A stretch of 64,000 nucleotides of DNA from Candidatus Pantoea soli (GCF_007833795.1 NZ_CP032702.1:2294001-2358000); one strand, 5' to 3'; counted from the first letter of the stretch, positions 27,239-36,792 are shown. The notes: generated by a model from the sequence alone, not told the origin. Program-made: numbers and translations.

Positions 27239-27880
27239 ATGTCGGAAACCACACCAAAACGGAAAAATGACCCGGAAGGGCTGAAAAAACGCATTCTTGC
27301 CGGGGCGCTGCAAACCTTTGCCGAACACGGTATGCAAGGAGCCCGCATGGAGCAGATCGCCGAGCTGGCGAACACCACCAAACGCATGGTGGTCTATCAC
27401 TTTGTGAACAAAGAAAAGCTTTACATTGAAGTGCTGGAGCAGGTGTACCAGGCAATCCGTCAGCATGAAACCGGTCTGAACCTGACCACGCTGCCACCGG
27501 AGGAAGCGCTGATAAAACTGGTGGAAGCCAGCTTTGACTATCACGTCTCGCATCCGGATTTTATGCGTCTGGTGTGCAGCGAAAACCTGCTGCGCGGACG
27601 CTATATCATGCAGTCGGCACGCATCAAAGCCATGAACAAAAGCACCCTTGATCTGCTGGAGAATATCCTCACCCGCGGCCAGCAGCAGGGCCTGTTCCTC
27701 GACGATCTCAACACCGTGGACGTGCACCGCCTGCTGAGCAGTATCTGCGTTCACCATGTTTCCAATCGCTACACCTTCCATACGCTGTTTACCCCCGGGG
27801 ATAGCGAAGAGGACAGCATACGCCGCAATCGTCAGCTGGCGGTGACGGCAACGCTGCGTTACGTGCGCAAAGCCCCGTAA
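27239..27880 (+). CDS. TetR-family transcriptional regulator
   Basis: This 213-residue regulator has an N-terminal TetR helix-turn-helix (ILAGALQTFAEHGMQGARME, then IAELANTTKRMVVYHFVNKEKLY), followed by a helical ligand domain with a pattern loosely like RutR-type proteins (SHPDFMRLVCSENL). It is divergent from the protease-nuclease gene across 236 bases and lies 78 bases upstream of an oxidase-glycosyltransferase pair on its own strand, which makes that pair the more likely target. The ligand is unknown. Confidence 0.88.
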   Translation: MSETTPKRKNDPEGLKKRILAGALQTFAEHGMQGARMEQIAELANTTKRMVVYHFVNKEKLYIEVLEQVYQAIRQHETGLNLTTLPPEEALIKLVEASFDYHVSHPDFMRLVCSENLLRGRYIMQSARIKAMNKSTLDLLENILTRGQQQGLFLDDLNTVDVHRLLSSICVHHVSNRYTFHTLFTPGDSEEDSIRRNRQLAVTATLRYVRKAP

Positions 27881-27958
27881 TCTGCGGGTTCGCTATGATG
27901 GTCTACGCTTGAATAAATAACCGGGACCGTCACCGACCACAGATTAAGGACTGCCGCA

Positions 27959-29341
27959 GTGAACAGAGACACCCTGCTCTATCCCTTACGCAACACCAGC
28001 CATACTGAAGCCGATGCCAGCCTGTTGAACTGGGCGCAGAACAGCGTGGTCGGGCAACGACAGCAGCTGCATCAGCCGCAGAATGAAGCGGCGCTGCAGC
28101 AGTTACTGCGTGATTCACATGGCAAAGTGCGCGTGCTGGGCAGCCGGCTGTCACCCGGGCGGATGCTGTGTGTTCAGCCGGACGACGTGCCGCTGGACCT
28201 CAGCGCGCTGCGCGGGGTGCTGGCACAGGATGCAGCGAGCGTCACCTTCGCGGCCGGTACGCCGATGCAGGAGGTCTACGACACCCTGACCGGCATGGAT
28301 CGCATGCTGGCTTCGGCGCCGGGAGTTATCGCCATTCAAACCCTGGCCGGTGCCATGGCCACCGGAACGCACGGTCAGGGCCTGCAGCAGAGTTCGCTGG
28401 CTGACGAAGCGCTACGCATCCGTATGGTGCTTGCCGACGGCAGCGTGCGCGAATTTGTGCGCGGCGAGGCGGATTTCCCGGCGGCGCAGGTTTCACTGGG
28501 CTCGCTGGGGATTGTCACCGCTGTCACCCTGCGCACCGGGCCGTTCCGCCTGTTCAGCTGCCATAAGTTTGCCGCCAGCGCCGATACGCTGGAGCAGGAT
28601 CTGCCGGCGTGGAACACGCAGCATGCCATGAGCAAAGCCTGGTGGTTTGTGGATGACAATCTGATGCACGTCTGGAATGCCGACGAAGCCAGCGCAGAGG
28701 ACACGCAGGCCTGGTATGCCAACCAGCGGGAAGTGATTGAACATGGCGACAACGCGGACAGCAGTCTGAACGACACCATCGATCAGACGCTGGCGCACAT
28801 GCATCGTGACACCCAAATTCACGGTAAAGGCGGCAAGCAGTTTCGCACGGTAACGCGTTTTCGCGATTTTACCGACATCAGCGGCGATATTTATCAACTG
28901 TTTTGCCGCGGGATCGCCGTGCCGCAAATCAACGTCGAAATCGGCGTGCCGCTGGCGCAGACGCCGCAGATTATCCGCAAAATCAAAGCCTGGTATGCGG
29001 AGAATAAACCGCATATGCACTACCCCATTATCCTGCGCTGCACCGGCGCGTCTGAGGCCTGGCTCAGTCCCTCTCACCAGCAGCCCACCTGTTTCTTTGG
29101 CTTTGTGGTGTATTACGCCGACGATGGTTCGCTGTCGCAGGAGGGTCTGCATTTCCTTAGCGAAGTGGAAAAACTGCTGGCCGCAGAAGGCGGACGCCCG
29201 CACTGGGGGAAATATTATGACCCGCAGCGTTACGCCTGGCGGGAAATCTATCCGCAGTGGGATGCCTTCCGCGCGGTGCGTGAGCAGCTCGATCCGCATC
29301 ACCGTTTCAGCAATGACTACGTCACTGCATTGTTCGATTAA
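27959..29341 (+). CDS. FAD-linked aldonolactone/alditol oxidase (D-arabinono-1,4-lactone oxidase family)
   Basis: The protein has 460 residues. An N-terminal PCMH-type FAD-binding domain (about 30-200) is followed by an ALO-type C-terminal domain, ending with the family motif HWGKYYDP. The start is GTG at 27959 with AAGGA eight bases upstream. In the FAD loop the usual Gly-Ser-x-His-Ser is replaced by G61-S62-R63-L64-S65, so the His used for covalent flavin linkage in some relatives is missing and FAD is probably non-covalent. The substrate may be an aldonolactone or an alditol. The next gene starts 19 bases downstream, so the two form an operon. Confidence 0.85.
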   Translation: MNRDTLLYPLRNTSHTEADASLLNWAQNSVVGQRQQLHQPQNEAALQQLLRDSHGKVRVLGSRLSPGRMLCVQPDDVPLDLSALRGVLAQDAASVTFAAGTPMQEVYDTLTGMDRMLASAPGVIAIQTLAGAMATGTHGQGLQQSSLADEALRIRMVLADGSVREFVRGEADFPAAQVSLGSLGIVTAVTLRTGPFRLFSCHKFAASADTLEQDLPAWNTQHAMSKAWWFVDDNLMHVWNADEASAEDTQAWYANQREVIEHGDNADSSLNDTIDQTLAHMHRDTQIHGKGGKQFRTVTRFRDFTDISGDIYQLFCRGIAVPQINVEIGVPLAQTPQIIRKIKAWYAENKPHMHYPIILRCTGASEAWLSPSHQQPTCFFGFVVYYADDGSLSQEGLHFLSEVEKLLAAEGGRPHWGKYYDPQRYAWREIYPQWDAFRAVREQLDPHHRFSNDYVTALFD

Positions 29342-29360
29342 AGCCTGACAGGGAGAAATT

Positions 29361-30203
29361 ATGTTTGCCTGGGTAACGCTGCTGACGCAGCCGGATTACA
29401 CCACTGGCGTGAAAGCGCTGCACCACTCACTGAAGCGCAGCGGCACGCGCTGGCCGCTGATTGTGATGGTGACTGACGCAATTGACACCGCAACGCGGGA
29501 AGCGCTGCAGCAGGCCGGCTGCGTGGTGCATCCGGTTGAGCCGCTGATGCCGGACACGCAGCTGGAGCAGCACTACGCCTCTGCACAGTTTGGCGAAGTC
29601 TGGAGTAAGCTGCGCGCCTGGGAGCTGACCGACTGCGAACGGGTGGTGTTCCTGGATGCGGATATGCTGGTGCTGCGCAACATGGACGAGCTGTTTACGC
29701 TGGATCTGGGTAAACACGCGCTGGCCGCCTGTCACGCCTGCCGCTGTAACCCGAACCAGATTGCCAGTTACCCGGCCAGCTGGCAGCCGGAAAACTGTCA
29801 TTACACCTGGCAGGCGCGCGGTGAAGCCGCGCCGGCCACGCTGGATAACTACCTTAACGGCGGTTTCCTGGTGCTGAAGCCGGATCGGGCGGTGTTTGAC
29901 TGGCTGCAGCAGAAGGTGCTGGAGATCGACGATCTGCGCCGTTACCCGTTCTCGGAGCAGGATCTGCTGAATGAAGTGTTTGCCGGACGCTGGCTGCCGC
30001 TACCCTATATCTATAATGCGCTGAAGACCCTGCCCTTCCAGCACCCCGCGCTATGGCGGCAGGAGGAGGTCAAAAATCTGCATTACATCCTCGCCAAGCC
30101 GTGGAAGCGCGATCTCCGCCAGCCGGAAGCGGAACGCGACCGCTACTATGCGCTGGATAAGCTGTGGTGGGAACTGGGGGCCGGGACGGTTTCCGCCGGA
30201 TAA
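29361..30203 (+). CDS. Glycosyltransferase family 8 (glycogenin/galactinol-synthase-like)
   Basis: This is a 280-residue retaining glycosyltransferase. The DxD metal/nucleotide-sugar motif is D99-A100-D101 in VVFLDADMLVL, and DNYLNGGFLVLKPD and PFSEQDLLNEVF are the typical GT8 acceptor-side segments. It resembles glycogenin and galactinol synthase more than the LPS galactosyltransferases. It sits 19 bases after the FAD oxidase, with GGGAG upstream of the ATG. The acceptor is unknown; the pairing suggests it acts on a product or substrate of the oxidase. Confidence 0.85.
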   Translation: MFAWVTLLTQPDYTTGVKALHHSLKRSGTRWPLIVMVTDAIDTATREALQQAGCVVHPVEPLMPDTQLEQHYASAQFGEVWSKLRAWELTDCERVVFLDADMLVLRNMDELFTLDLGKHALAACHACRCNPNQIASYPASWQPENCHYTWQARGEAAPATLDNYLNGGFLVLKPDRAVFDWLQQKVLEIDDLRRYPFSEQDLLNEVFAGRWLPLPYIYNALKTLPFQHPALWRQEEVKNLHYILAKPWKRDLRQPEAERDRYYALDKLWWELGAGTVSAG

Positions 30204-30217
30204 TCCCGCCCGCGGGC

Positions 30218-30245
30218 AAAAAAAATGGCGGCCATCCGGCCGCCA
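30218..30245 (-). terminator. Terminator after the luciferase-like monooxygenase gene
   Basis: On the minus strand a GC-rich stem TGGCGGCC / GGCCGCCA is followed by eight T residues (A-run 30218-30225). It lies 23 bases after the monooxygenase stop and just past the end of the convergent GT8 gene, which it may also help terminate. Confidence 0.85.
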
Positions 30246-30268
30246 GATTGAGCGAGACCCACTGCGCA

Positions 30269-31291
30269 TCAGCGCCAGCCGAGTTCCGGCGCCACGTGCG
30301 TCAGGATGCTTTCGATCACGTGCGCACAGTAATCCACCCCAAGCTGATTCGGAATGGTCAGCAGCAGCGTATCCGCTTCCGCAATCCCCTCATCCTGCGC
30401 CAGCTGTTTGATCAGCTGATCCGGTTCCGCGGCGTAGCTGCGGCCAAAGATGGCGCGGGTTTTCTCGTCGAGGAAACCGACCGAATCGCGCTCCTGACCG
30501 CTGCGGCCGAAATAGGCGCGGTCGGTGTCGTTCATCAGCGCAAAAATACTGCGGCTGACGGAAACACGCGGCGTGCGCGCGTGGCCGGCGGCTGCCCAGG
30601 CTTCACGATAGGCCCGGATCTGCTTCGCCTGCTGCACGTGGAACGGTTCGCCGGTTTCGTCATCTTTCAGGGTAGAGCTTTGCAGGTTCATGCCCTGCTG
30701 CGCCGCCCACACCGAGGTGGCGTTGGAGCCGGAACCCCACCAGATGCGCTCACGCAATCCTTCGGAGAAGGGCTCCAGCCGCAGCAGGCCCGGCGGGTTC
30801 GGGAACATCGGCTGCGGATTGGGTTTCGCAAAACCTTCGCCGCGCAGCACCTCCAGCAGCTCTTCGGTATGACGACGCCCCATATCGGCGTCGCTCTCCC
30901 CGTCGCGCGGGTCAAAGCCGAAATAGCGGTAGCCTTCAATGACCTGTTCCGGCGAGCCGCGGCTGAGCCCCAGCTGCAGGCGTCCGTTGGCGATCAGATC
31001 CGCCGCGCCGGCATCTTCCGCCATATACAGCGGGTTCTCATAGCGCATGTCGATCACGCCGGTACCGATTTCAATCCGCTGCGTTTTTGCGCCGACCGCA
31101 GCCAGCAGCGGGAACGGTGAACTCAGCTGGCGCGCAAAGTGATGAACGCGAAAATAGGCGCCATCTGCCCCCAGCTCCTCTGCGGCAACGGCAAGGTCAA
31201 TCGACTGCAGCAGCACGTCCTGCGCCGAACGGGTGGCGGAGTGCGGTGACGGGGTCCAGTGACCAAAGGATAAAAAGCCAATCTTTTTCAT
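30269..31291 (-). CDS. LLM-class flavin-dependent oxidoreductase (luciferase-like monooxygenase)
   Basis: The 340 residues form a bacterial-luciferase-like TIM barrel. The start MKKIGFLSFGHW, the region YFRVHHFARQLSSPFPLLAA and RLQLGLSRGSPEQVIEGY near residue 120 are typical of the class. The ATG at 31291 is chosen because GAGGAG lies eight bases upstream; the frame continues further but without a ribosome site. Members reduce or oxygenate small molecules with FMNH2 or F420, in enterobacteria normally FMN. The substrate is unknown. It is a single gene, divergent from the PhnD-like gene. Confidence 0.85.
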   Translation of the reverse strand: MKKIGFLSFGHWTPSPHSATRSAQDVLLQSIDLAVAAEELGADGAYFRVHHFARQLSSPFPLLAAVGAKTQRIEIGTGVIDMRYENPLYMAEDAGAADLIANGRLQLGLSRGSPEQVIEGYRYFGFDPRDGESDADMGRRHTEELLEVLRGEGFAKPNPQPMFPNPPGLLRLEPFSEGLRERIWWGSGSNATSVWAAQQGMNLQSSTLKDDETGEPFHVQQAKQIRAYREAWAAAGHARTPRVSVSRSIFALMNDTDRAYFGRSGQERDSVGFLDEKTRAIFGRSYAAEPDQLIKQLAQDEGIAEADTLLLTIPNQLGVDYCAHVIESILTHVAPELGWR

Positions 31292-31560
31292 CGTGTGTGC
31301 TCCTCGCGGGCCTGGCCGGCCCGGACGTAATAATCTGGATTCGATACCCAAAGGTTACGCCAGCCGCGATGCCACTGATAGCCAATAGTTTTCGTGCGCT
31401 TCTTCAACTTTTTTGCACAACATCCGCTGCAGCAGGCTGACGGGTAAATCACAGCGCGGCGTAGCCGTGTCGCTTATTATTGGTTACGCTTAAGGCTTCT
31501 GTTTTGCGTCAGTGCCCGACTGGCTACGGACACTGACAGGACTGACACAAGGACGCACCT

Positions 31561-32346
31561 ATGCCTATCCTTTCGTTACCGATGTACGATATCGATCATG
31601 CCAGCACCCGGCGTCTGACCGCCACGCTTACCACGCTGCTGGCGCAGCGCGACGTGCAGGCTGACGTGGAGTGGCATGACGATCTGCTGCCGCACTGGCG
31701 TGACGACAACCTGCTGCTGAGCCAGACCTGCGGCTATCCGCTGGCGGAACTGCTGCCGGAGGTGCAGCTGGTGGGGGCGTTTCACTCTGTCGCGCCCGGG
31801 TGTAAAGATCTGCGCTATCGCAGCTGGCTGGTGGTGCGCGGCGAGGAGGCTCACCGGACGCTGGCGGACTTTTACGATCGTCGTGCGGTGTGTAACAGCG
31901 CCGATTCGCACTCCGGCTATAACGCGCTGCGCTATGTCATCGCCCCGCTGGCCGTGCAGGGGCGCTTTTTCCGCGAAACCCTGTTCAGCGGCAGCCACCG
32001 CGCGTCGCTGACGGCCCTGCGCGAGCAGCAGGCGGATATCGCCGCCATAGACTGTATTACGTGGGCGCTGCTGCGACGCTATGCGCCGCAGGCGCTGGCC
32101 GGGCTGGAGATAATCGGCGAAACGCCGCTGTGCGCCGCCCTGCCGCTGATCACCTCGCGCAAGACCGATGCGCTGCTGATGGAGAAACTGCGCAGCGTCC
32201 TGTTTGAACTGACGATGGATGACAAATACCGGCCGCTGCTGGATGCCTGCCTGATCGGCGGATTTGCCGTGCCGCAGCGCAGTTTCTTTGATGAAGTGAA
32301 AAAATGGGAAGCACAGGCCGCGGCTTACGGCGTGACCCGGCTGTAA
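31561..32346 (+). CDS. PhnD-like substrate-binding-fold protein without signal peptide
   Basis: This 261-residue protein resembles the phosphate/phosphonate ABC binding-protein family (PF12974 type): CGYPLAELLPEVQLVGAF near residue 60, NSADSHSGYNALRYVIAPLA in the middle and ADIAAIDCITWALLRRY as the second-lobe hinge. It begins with MPILSLPMYDID and lacks any secretion signal or lipobox, so it should be cytoplasmic. No permease or ATPase is nearby. AAGGA lies upstream of the ATG. It may be a sensor or a stray enzyme-like derivative of the fold; its function is unknown. Confidence 0.78.
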   Translation: MPILSLPMYDIDHASTRRLTATLTTLLAQRDVQADVEWHDDLLPHWRDDNLLLSQTCGYPLAELLPEVQLVGAFHSVAPGCKDLRYRSWLVVRGEEAHRTLADFYDRRAVCNSADSHSGYNALRYVIAPLAVQGRFFRETLFSGSHRASLTALREQQADIAAIDCITWALLRRYAPQALAGLEIIGETPLCAALPLITSRKTDALLMEKLRSVLFELTMDDKYRPLLDACLIGGFAVPQRSFFDEVKKWEAQAAAYGVTRL

Positions 32347-32374
32347 AAGATGCGGCTTCCCTGCCGCATGAGGC

Positions 32375-34474
32375 TTATGACGCGCGCGACGCCACAATCG
32401 TCTGCGCCACGTGGGACGGCACCGCAGCGTAACGGGCGAACGTCATGCTGAAGGTGGCGCGGCCCTGCGACAGCGAGCGCAGCGTGGTCGCATAGCCAAA
32501 CATCTCCGCCAGCGGCACGCCGGCGCGAATAAGTTGCATACCCGCGCGCTCCTCCATCCCCTGCAGCGTGCCGCGCCGCGCGGACAGATCGCCCATAATG
32601 CTGCCGGCATAGGCTTCGGGCGTTTCCACTTCAACCTGCATCACCGGTTCCAGCAGCACCGGGTCAGCCTGTTTTGCCGCCGCTTTAACGGCCAGTATTG
32701 CCGCCATCCGAAACGCCATCTCCGAAGAGTCCACTTCGTGGTACGAACCAAAGGTCAGCGTTGCCCGGATATCCACCAGCGGATAGCCCGCCAGCACGCC
32801 GCCGTTCAGCGCTTCGCGAATCCCTTTCTCAATCGCCGGGATAAACTCACGCGGCACCACACCGCCTTTGGTGGCGTCGGTAAAAGCCACTCCCGCGCCC
32901 GCCGCCTGCGGCTCCAGCGTCAGCACAACGTGCCCGTACTGCCCCTTGCCGCCGGACTGACGGACAAATTTGCCTTCCACGTCGTGCGCCGTGCTGCGCA
33001 GGGTTTCCCGGTAGGTTACCTGCGGACGACCGATACGCGCTTCCACGCCATATTCACGCTGCAGGCGATCCACAATGATCTCCAGATGCAGCTCTCCCAT
33101 GCCGGAGATAAGCATCTGGCCGGACTCCGCATCGGTGTGCAGCCGGAACGACGGATCTTCGGCGGCCAGTCGCTGCAGCGCGAGCCCCATCTTCTCCTGA
33201 TCGCCAGCAGTTTTCGGCTCAATCGACAGGGAAATCACCGGCTCAGGGAATACCATGCGCTCCAGCGTAATCACCGCGTTGGGATCGCACAGGGTTTCTC
33301 CGGTGGTGACCTCTTTCAGCCCGACGCAGGCAGCAATGTCACCGGCGCGGATCGCCTCAAGATCAATACGCGCGTTAGCCTGCATCTGCACGATGCGCCC
33401 GATGCGCTCTTTGCGCCCCTTTACCGCATTCCATACGCTGTCGCCTTTGCGCAGCACGCCAGCGTAAACCCGCACAAAGGTCAGCTGGCCGACGTAAGGA
33501 TCGCTCATCAGTTTGAACGCCAGCGCGGCAAAGGGGGCGTCATCATCGGCGTAACGCACCGCCTGCTCTCCGTGCGCATCGATACCGGTCACCGGCGGCA
33601 CGTCCAGCGGCGAAGGCATCAGTTCGATCACCGCGTCCAGCATGCGCTGCACCCCTTTGTTTTTAAACGCGCTGCCGCACAGCACCGGCTGAATTTCACC
33701 GGCCAGTGTGCGCTGCCGCAGCCCGGCGGTGACCTCTGCCTCGCTGAGATCGCCCTGCGTCAGGTAGCGATCCATCAGCGCATCACTGGCTTCCGCCGCT
33801 GCCGCCACCATGTGCTCGCGCCACTCCGCGGCCAGCGCCTGCAGATCGTCCGGCACCGGCGCATAGCGGAACGTCATGCCCTGGGTGGCATCATCCCAGT
33901 AAATGGCGTGCATCCGGTTGAGATCGACCACGCCGCTGAAGCGCGACTCGGCCCCGATGGGTATCACCACCGGCACCGGATGCGCCTGCAGACGATCTTT
34001 CATCATCTGCACGACGCGGAAAAAGTCAGCGCCCTGCCGATCCATCTTGTTCACAAACGCAATGCGCGGCACGTGGTATTTGTTGGCCTGCCGCCACACC
34101 GTTTCTGACTGCGGCTGCACGCCTCCGACGGCGTCGTAAACCATAACCGCGCCATCCAGCACGCGCATTGCGCGTTCCACTTCAATGGTGAAATCCACGT
34201 GGCCAGGGGTATCAATGATATTGATGCGGTGCGGCGCAAAGCTGCCATCCATACCGGGCCAGAAGCAGCTGACGGCGGCCGAAGTAATGGTAATACCGCG
34301 CTCTTGCTCCTGCGCCATCCAGTCGGTGGTTGCCGCACCATCGTGCACTTCACCCAGCTTGTGGCTCATGCCGGTATAAAACAGGATGCGCTCAGTGGTG
34401 GTGGTTTTCCCGGCATCAATGTGCGCGGAGATGCCGATGTTGCGATAACGTTCGGCTGGCAGGGTTCGGGGCAT
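32375..34474 (-). CDS. fusA: Elongation factor G-like GTPase (stand-alone paralogue)
   Basis: This is a full-length EF-G of 699 residues. The P-loop AHIDAGKTT lies at 17-25, switch I ERGITI, switch [10 protein letters not shown] and NKMDRQG follow, and domains II to V are complete. EF-G drives ribosomal translocation and, with RRF, recycling. The main bacterial fusA is expected in the rpsL-rpsG-fusA-tuf operon; here the gene stands alone between unrelated genes, so it is probably a second copy. That the canonical gene exists elsewhere is inferred. No terminator or partner gene was recognised. Confidence 0.9.
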   Translation of the reverse strand: MPRTLPAERYRNIGISAHIDAGKTTTTERILFYTGMSHKLGEVHDGAATTDWMAQEQERGITITSAAVSCFWPGMDGSFAPHRINIIDTPGHVDFTIEVERAMRVLDGAVMVYDAVGGVQPQSETVWRQANKYHVPRIAFVNKMDRQGADFFRVVQMMKDRLQAHPVPVVIPIGAESRFSGVVDLNRMHAIYWDDATQGMTFRYAPVPDDLQALAAEWREHMVAAAAEASDALMDRYLTQGDLSEAEVTAGLRQRTLAGEIQPVLCGSAFKNKGVQRMLDAVIELMPSPLDVPPVTGIDAHGEQAVRYADDDAPFAALAFKLMSDPYVGQLTFVRVYAGVLRKGDSVWNAVKGRKERIGRIVQMQANARIDLEAIRAGDIAACVGLKEVTTGETLCDPNAVITLERMVFPEPVISLSIEPKTAGDQEKMGLALQRLAAEDPSFRLHTDAESGQMLISGMGELHLEIIVDRLQREYGVEARIGRPQVTYRETLRSTAHDVEGKFVRQSGGKGQYGHVVLTLEPQAAGAGVAFTDATKGGVVPREFIPAIEKGIREALNGGVLAGYPLVDIRATLTFGSYHEVDSSEMAFRMAAILAVKAAAKQADPVLLEPVMQVEVETPEAYAGSIMGDLSARRGTLQGMEERAGMQLIRAGVPLAEMFGYATTLRSLSQGRATFSMTFARYAAVPSHVAQTIVASRAS

Positions 34475-34675
34475 GCGGGATCCTTAGTCATAATGACGGC
34501 TGACCGGCAGGCACCATTGCCTGCCGCTGCCCACATCCTGTCATTATTGTACGAATAAATACGAACAGTTTGAGCTTTTTTTCATCACCCCCCCGCCCGC
34601 TGCCGCGCGTTTTGCCATTGCGGCGCGCTGCCGCGCGCTTTAAGGTAAAAGGCTTTCATCTGCAGGGAACACACT

Positions 34676-35587
34676 ATGCGCATTCTGGTAGTTGGCGCCG
34701 GCGCAACCGGCGGCTATTTTGGCGGACGTCTGGCACAGGCCGGGCGAGATGTGACCTTTCTGGTACGTGAACGCCGCTTCCAGCAGCTGCAGCAGACCGG
34801 CCTGGTGCTGCAATCACCGAGCGGGACCACGGCGATCGCGCCACAGCTGGTGCAGGCTGAATCGCTGAGCGGACACTATGACCTGATTATTCTTGCGGTG
34901 AAAAGCTTTGCGCTGGAGCAGGCCCTGCAGGATATTGCGCCGGTGACCGGCGCGGAGACCCGCATCCTGCCGCTTCTGAACGGTATGCGCCATATCGATA
35001 CCCTGCGGGCGCGCTTCGGCGACAGGGTGATCGGGGGCCTGTGTAAAATTCACGCCACGCTGGGTGAACACGGCGAGGTGCAGCAGATGTCGCCGCTGCA
35101 CGTGCTGTGCTACGGCGCACTGGACGGCAATAACGTGCCTTCTCTGCAGCAGATCGATAACGTGCTGCGCGATGCAGGCTTTGAGGCAGTGTTTACCCCT
35201 GACATTCTGAGCGAGCTGTGGGAAAAGTGGCTGCTGCTGAGCACGCTCGGCGCGGTCTGCTGCCTGGCGCGCGGCAATACGCAGCAGGTGCTGCGCTCGC
35301 AGGGCGGCGAGGCGCTGCTGCAGGGCGTGTTTGCCGAAGTGCTGGCGGTTATCACTGCGGAAGGTTATCAGCCGCGCCCGGCCGTGACGGCGAAGATTCT
35401 GGCCACGCTGAGTGATGAACGAACCGCCATGACCTCCTCGCTGTATCGCGATCTGATGCAGGGATATGCCATTGAAGCTGATCAGATCATCGGCGATTTG
35501 CGGGTGCGCGCGGCGCGCCATGCGCTGGCCACCCCGCTGCTGAATGCGGTGTATGTCAATCTGCAGGTTTATCAGCAGACGCGCTGA
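34676..35587 (+). CDS. Ketopantoate reductase family oxidoreductase (PanE/ApbA-like)
   Basis: This 303-residue NADPH-dependent reductase-like protein has the dinucleotide motif G7-A-G-A-T-G12 followed by GYFGGRLAQAGRDVTFLVRE, and ELWEKWLLLSTLGAVCCL, which in PanE supplies the conserved Lys. The C-terminal helical domain is complete. The substrate may be 2-dehydropantoate or another 2-keto acid; enterobacteria usually have panE elsewhere and this group includes many paralogues, so no symbol is given. It is divergent from the EF-G gene and 113 bases upstream of the LacI gene. Confidence 0.85.
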   Translation: MRILVVGAGATGGYFGGRLAQAGRDVTFLVRERRFQQLQQTGLVLQSPSGTTAIAPQLVQAESLSGHYDLIILAVKSFALEQALQDIAPVTGAETRILPLLNGMRHIDTLRARFGDRVIGGLCKIHATLGEHGEVQQMSPLHVLCYGALDGNNVPSLQQIDNVLRDAGFEAVFTPDILSELWEKWLLLSTLGAVCCLARGNTQQVLRSQGGEALLQGVFAEVLAVITAEGYQPRPAVTAKILATLSDERTAMTSSLYRDLMQGYAIEADQIIGDLRVRAARHALATPLLNAVYVNLQVYQQTR

Positions 35588-35700
35588 GCGCCTGACGTCA
35601 CCTGCGGCTGACCGCCCCGGATGCTGCCGCAGGCTGGCGTAATCGCGCGATGGCAGGGAAAAATTTGTTACACTCGCCGCAGCTTATTCAGGAGAGATCA

Positions 35701-36768
35701 ATGACAGCGCGATCTGTAACCCTTGATGACGTCGCCCGGCTGGCCGGCGTCTCTTATCAGACCGTGTCGCGGGTGCTCAATCACTCCGCTCAGGTATCCG
35801 GCAGCACGCGCGCCAGAGTGGAAGCGGCGATGCAGCAGCTCAATTATGTGCCAAACCGCGTTGCCCAGCAGCTGGCGGGCAAAGCGACGCGCACGCTGGG
35901 GCTGGCGACCAGCGATCTGGCACTGATGGCGCCGGCGCAGATCGCCTCTGCCATTCAGCAGCGCGCGGCGGCACAGGATTATCATCTGGTGATTGCGATG
36001 GCCAGCGCCGCATCCGCCCCGCAGGATACCGTTAACGAGCTGCTGGCGCAGCGCGTGGATGGCCTGCTGATTAACCTGCCGCTGGATGCCGCGCAGGCGG
36101 CGCAGATTCAGCAGCAGTGCGGCAGTAAGCCCACGCTGTTTCTGGATGTGGAAAGCAGCGCGGCGGTCGCCCAGTGTCAGTATCAGAGCGCCAGCGGAGC
36201 GCGTCAGGCGGTGGATCATCTGGTGGCGCTGGGTCATCGCCGGATTGGCGTGCTGAACGGTCCGGCCAGCTCCGCCTCGGCGCGTGCGCGCTTTAGCGCA
36301 TGGCAGCAGGCGCTGGCAGCGCACCAGCTGGCGCCCGCGTGTGTGCTGAGCGGCGACTGGAGCGCGGCAGCCGGCTATCAGGCGCTGCTGACGCTGCTGC
36401 CCGACCATCTGCCGCAGGCGCTGCTGGTCGCCAACGATCAGATGGCGCTGGGCGCAATGCGCGCCCTGCATCAGCATGGCGTGCGCATTCCGGCAGAGAT
36501 GTCGATCATTGGTTATGACGATACGGCCGAGAGCGCGTGGTATCAGCCGCCGCTGACCACGGTACGGCAGGATTTACAGCAATTGGGGGCGGTAAGCGTG
36601 GACCGTCTGCTGGCGCAGCTGGCCGGAGAAACGCCGGCAACGCCACCGCTGGAGACCGCGCTGGTGCTGCGCGAGACCACCGCGCCGCCGCTGCAGCAGC
36701 AGCCGGACGTGGCAGAGATTGCGCAGCAGCTGCAGCAGCTGGCGCGGGCATTAAAAAGGTCGCCATAA
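35701..36768 (+). CDS. LacI-family repressor closely resembling the lac repressor
   Basis: This 355-residue repressor has the helix-turn-helix VTLDDVARLAGVSYQTVSRVLN, with the same Tyr-Gln-Thr recognition residues as E. coli LacI, then the hinge RVAQQLAGKAT. The core keeps residues that contact galactosides in LacI: the Arg in SARARFSAW, Asn and Gln in ANDQMALGA and Asp in IGYDDTAES. A leucine-rich C-terminal helix (EIAQQLQQLARAL) resembles the LacI tetramerisation helix. The ATG at 35701 has AGGAGA seven bases upstream. No lacZ or lacY is adjacent, so the target is unknown. Confidence 0.88.
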   Translation: MTARSVTLDDVARLAGVSYQTVSRVLNHSAQVSGSTRARVEAAMQQLNYVPNRVAQQLAGKATRTLGLATSDLALMAPAQIASAIQQRAAAQDYHLVIAMASAASAPQDTVNELLAQRVDGLLINLPLDAAQAAQIQQQCGSKPTLFLDVESSAAVAQCQYQSASGARQAVDHLVALGHRRIGVLNGPASSASARARFSAWQQALAAHQLAPACVLSGDWSAAAGYQALLTLLPDHLPQALLVANDQMALGAMRALHQHGVRIPAEMSIIGYDDTAESAWYQPPLTTVRQDLQQLGAVSVDRLLAQLAGETPATPPLETALVLRETTAPPLQQQPDVAEIAQQLQQLARALKRSP

Positions 36769-36777
36769 TGGCGACCT
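36753..36777 (-). terminator. Terminator after yeeX, overlapping the lacI-like 3' end
   Basis: On the minus strand AGGTCGCC and GGCGACCT form an eight-base stem with a five-base loop, followed by TTTTT. It lies 16 bases after the yeeX stop and overlaps the last codons of the convergent repressor gene. Confidence 0.82.
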
Positions 36778-36792
36778 CAGAGGGAGCAGCGC

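Noticed and set aside
32411..34108. A 565-codon open frame opposite EF-G
   Set aside because: Same reason: shadow of a highly conserved GTPase gene with high GC.
35588..35700. A lac-operator-like sequence upstream of the LacI-type gene (TTGTTACACTC)
   Set aside because: Only one half resembles the lac operator; the second half does not match and there is no symmetry.
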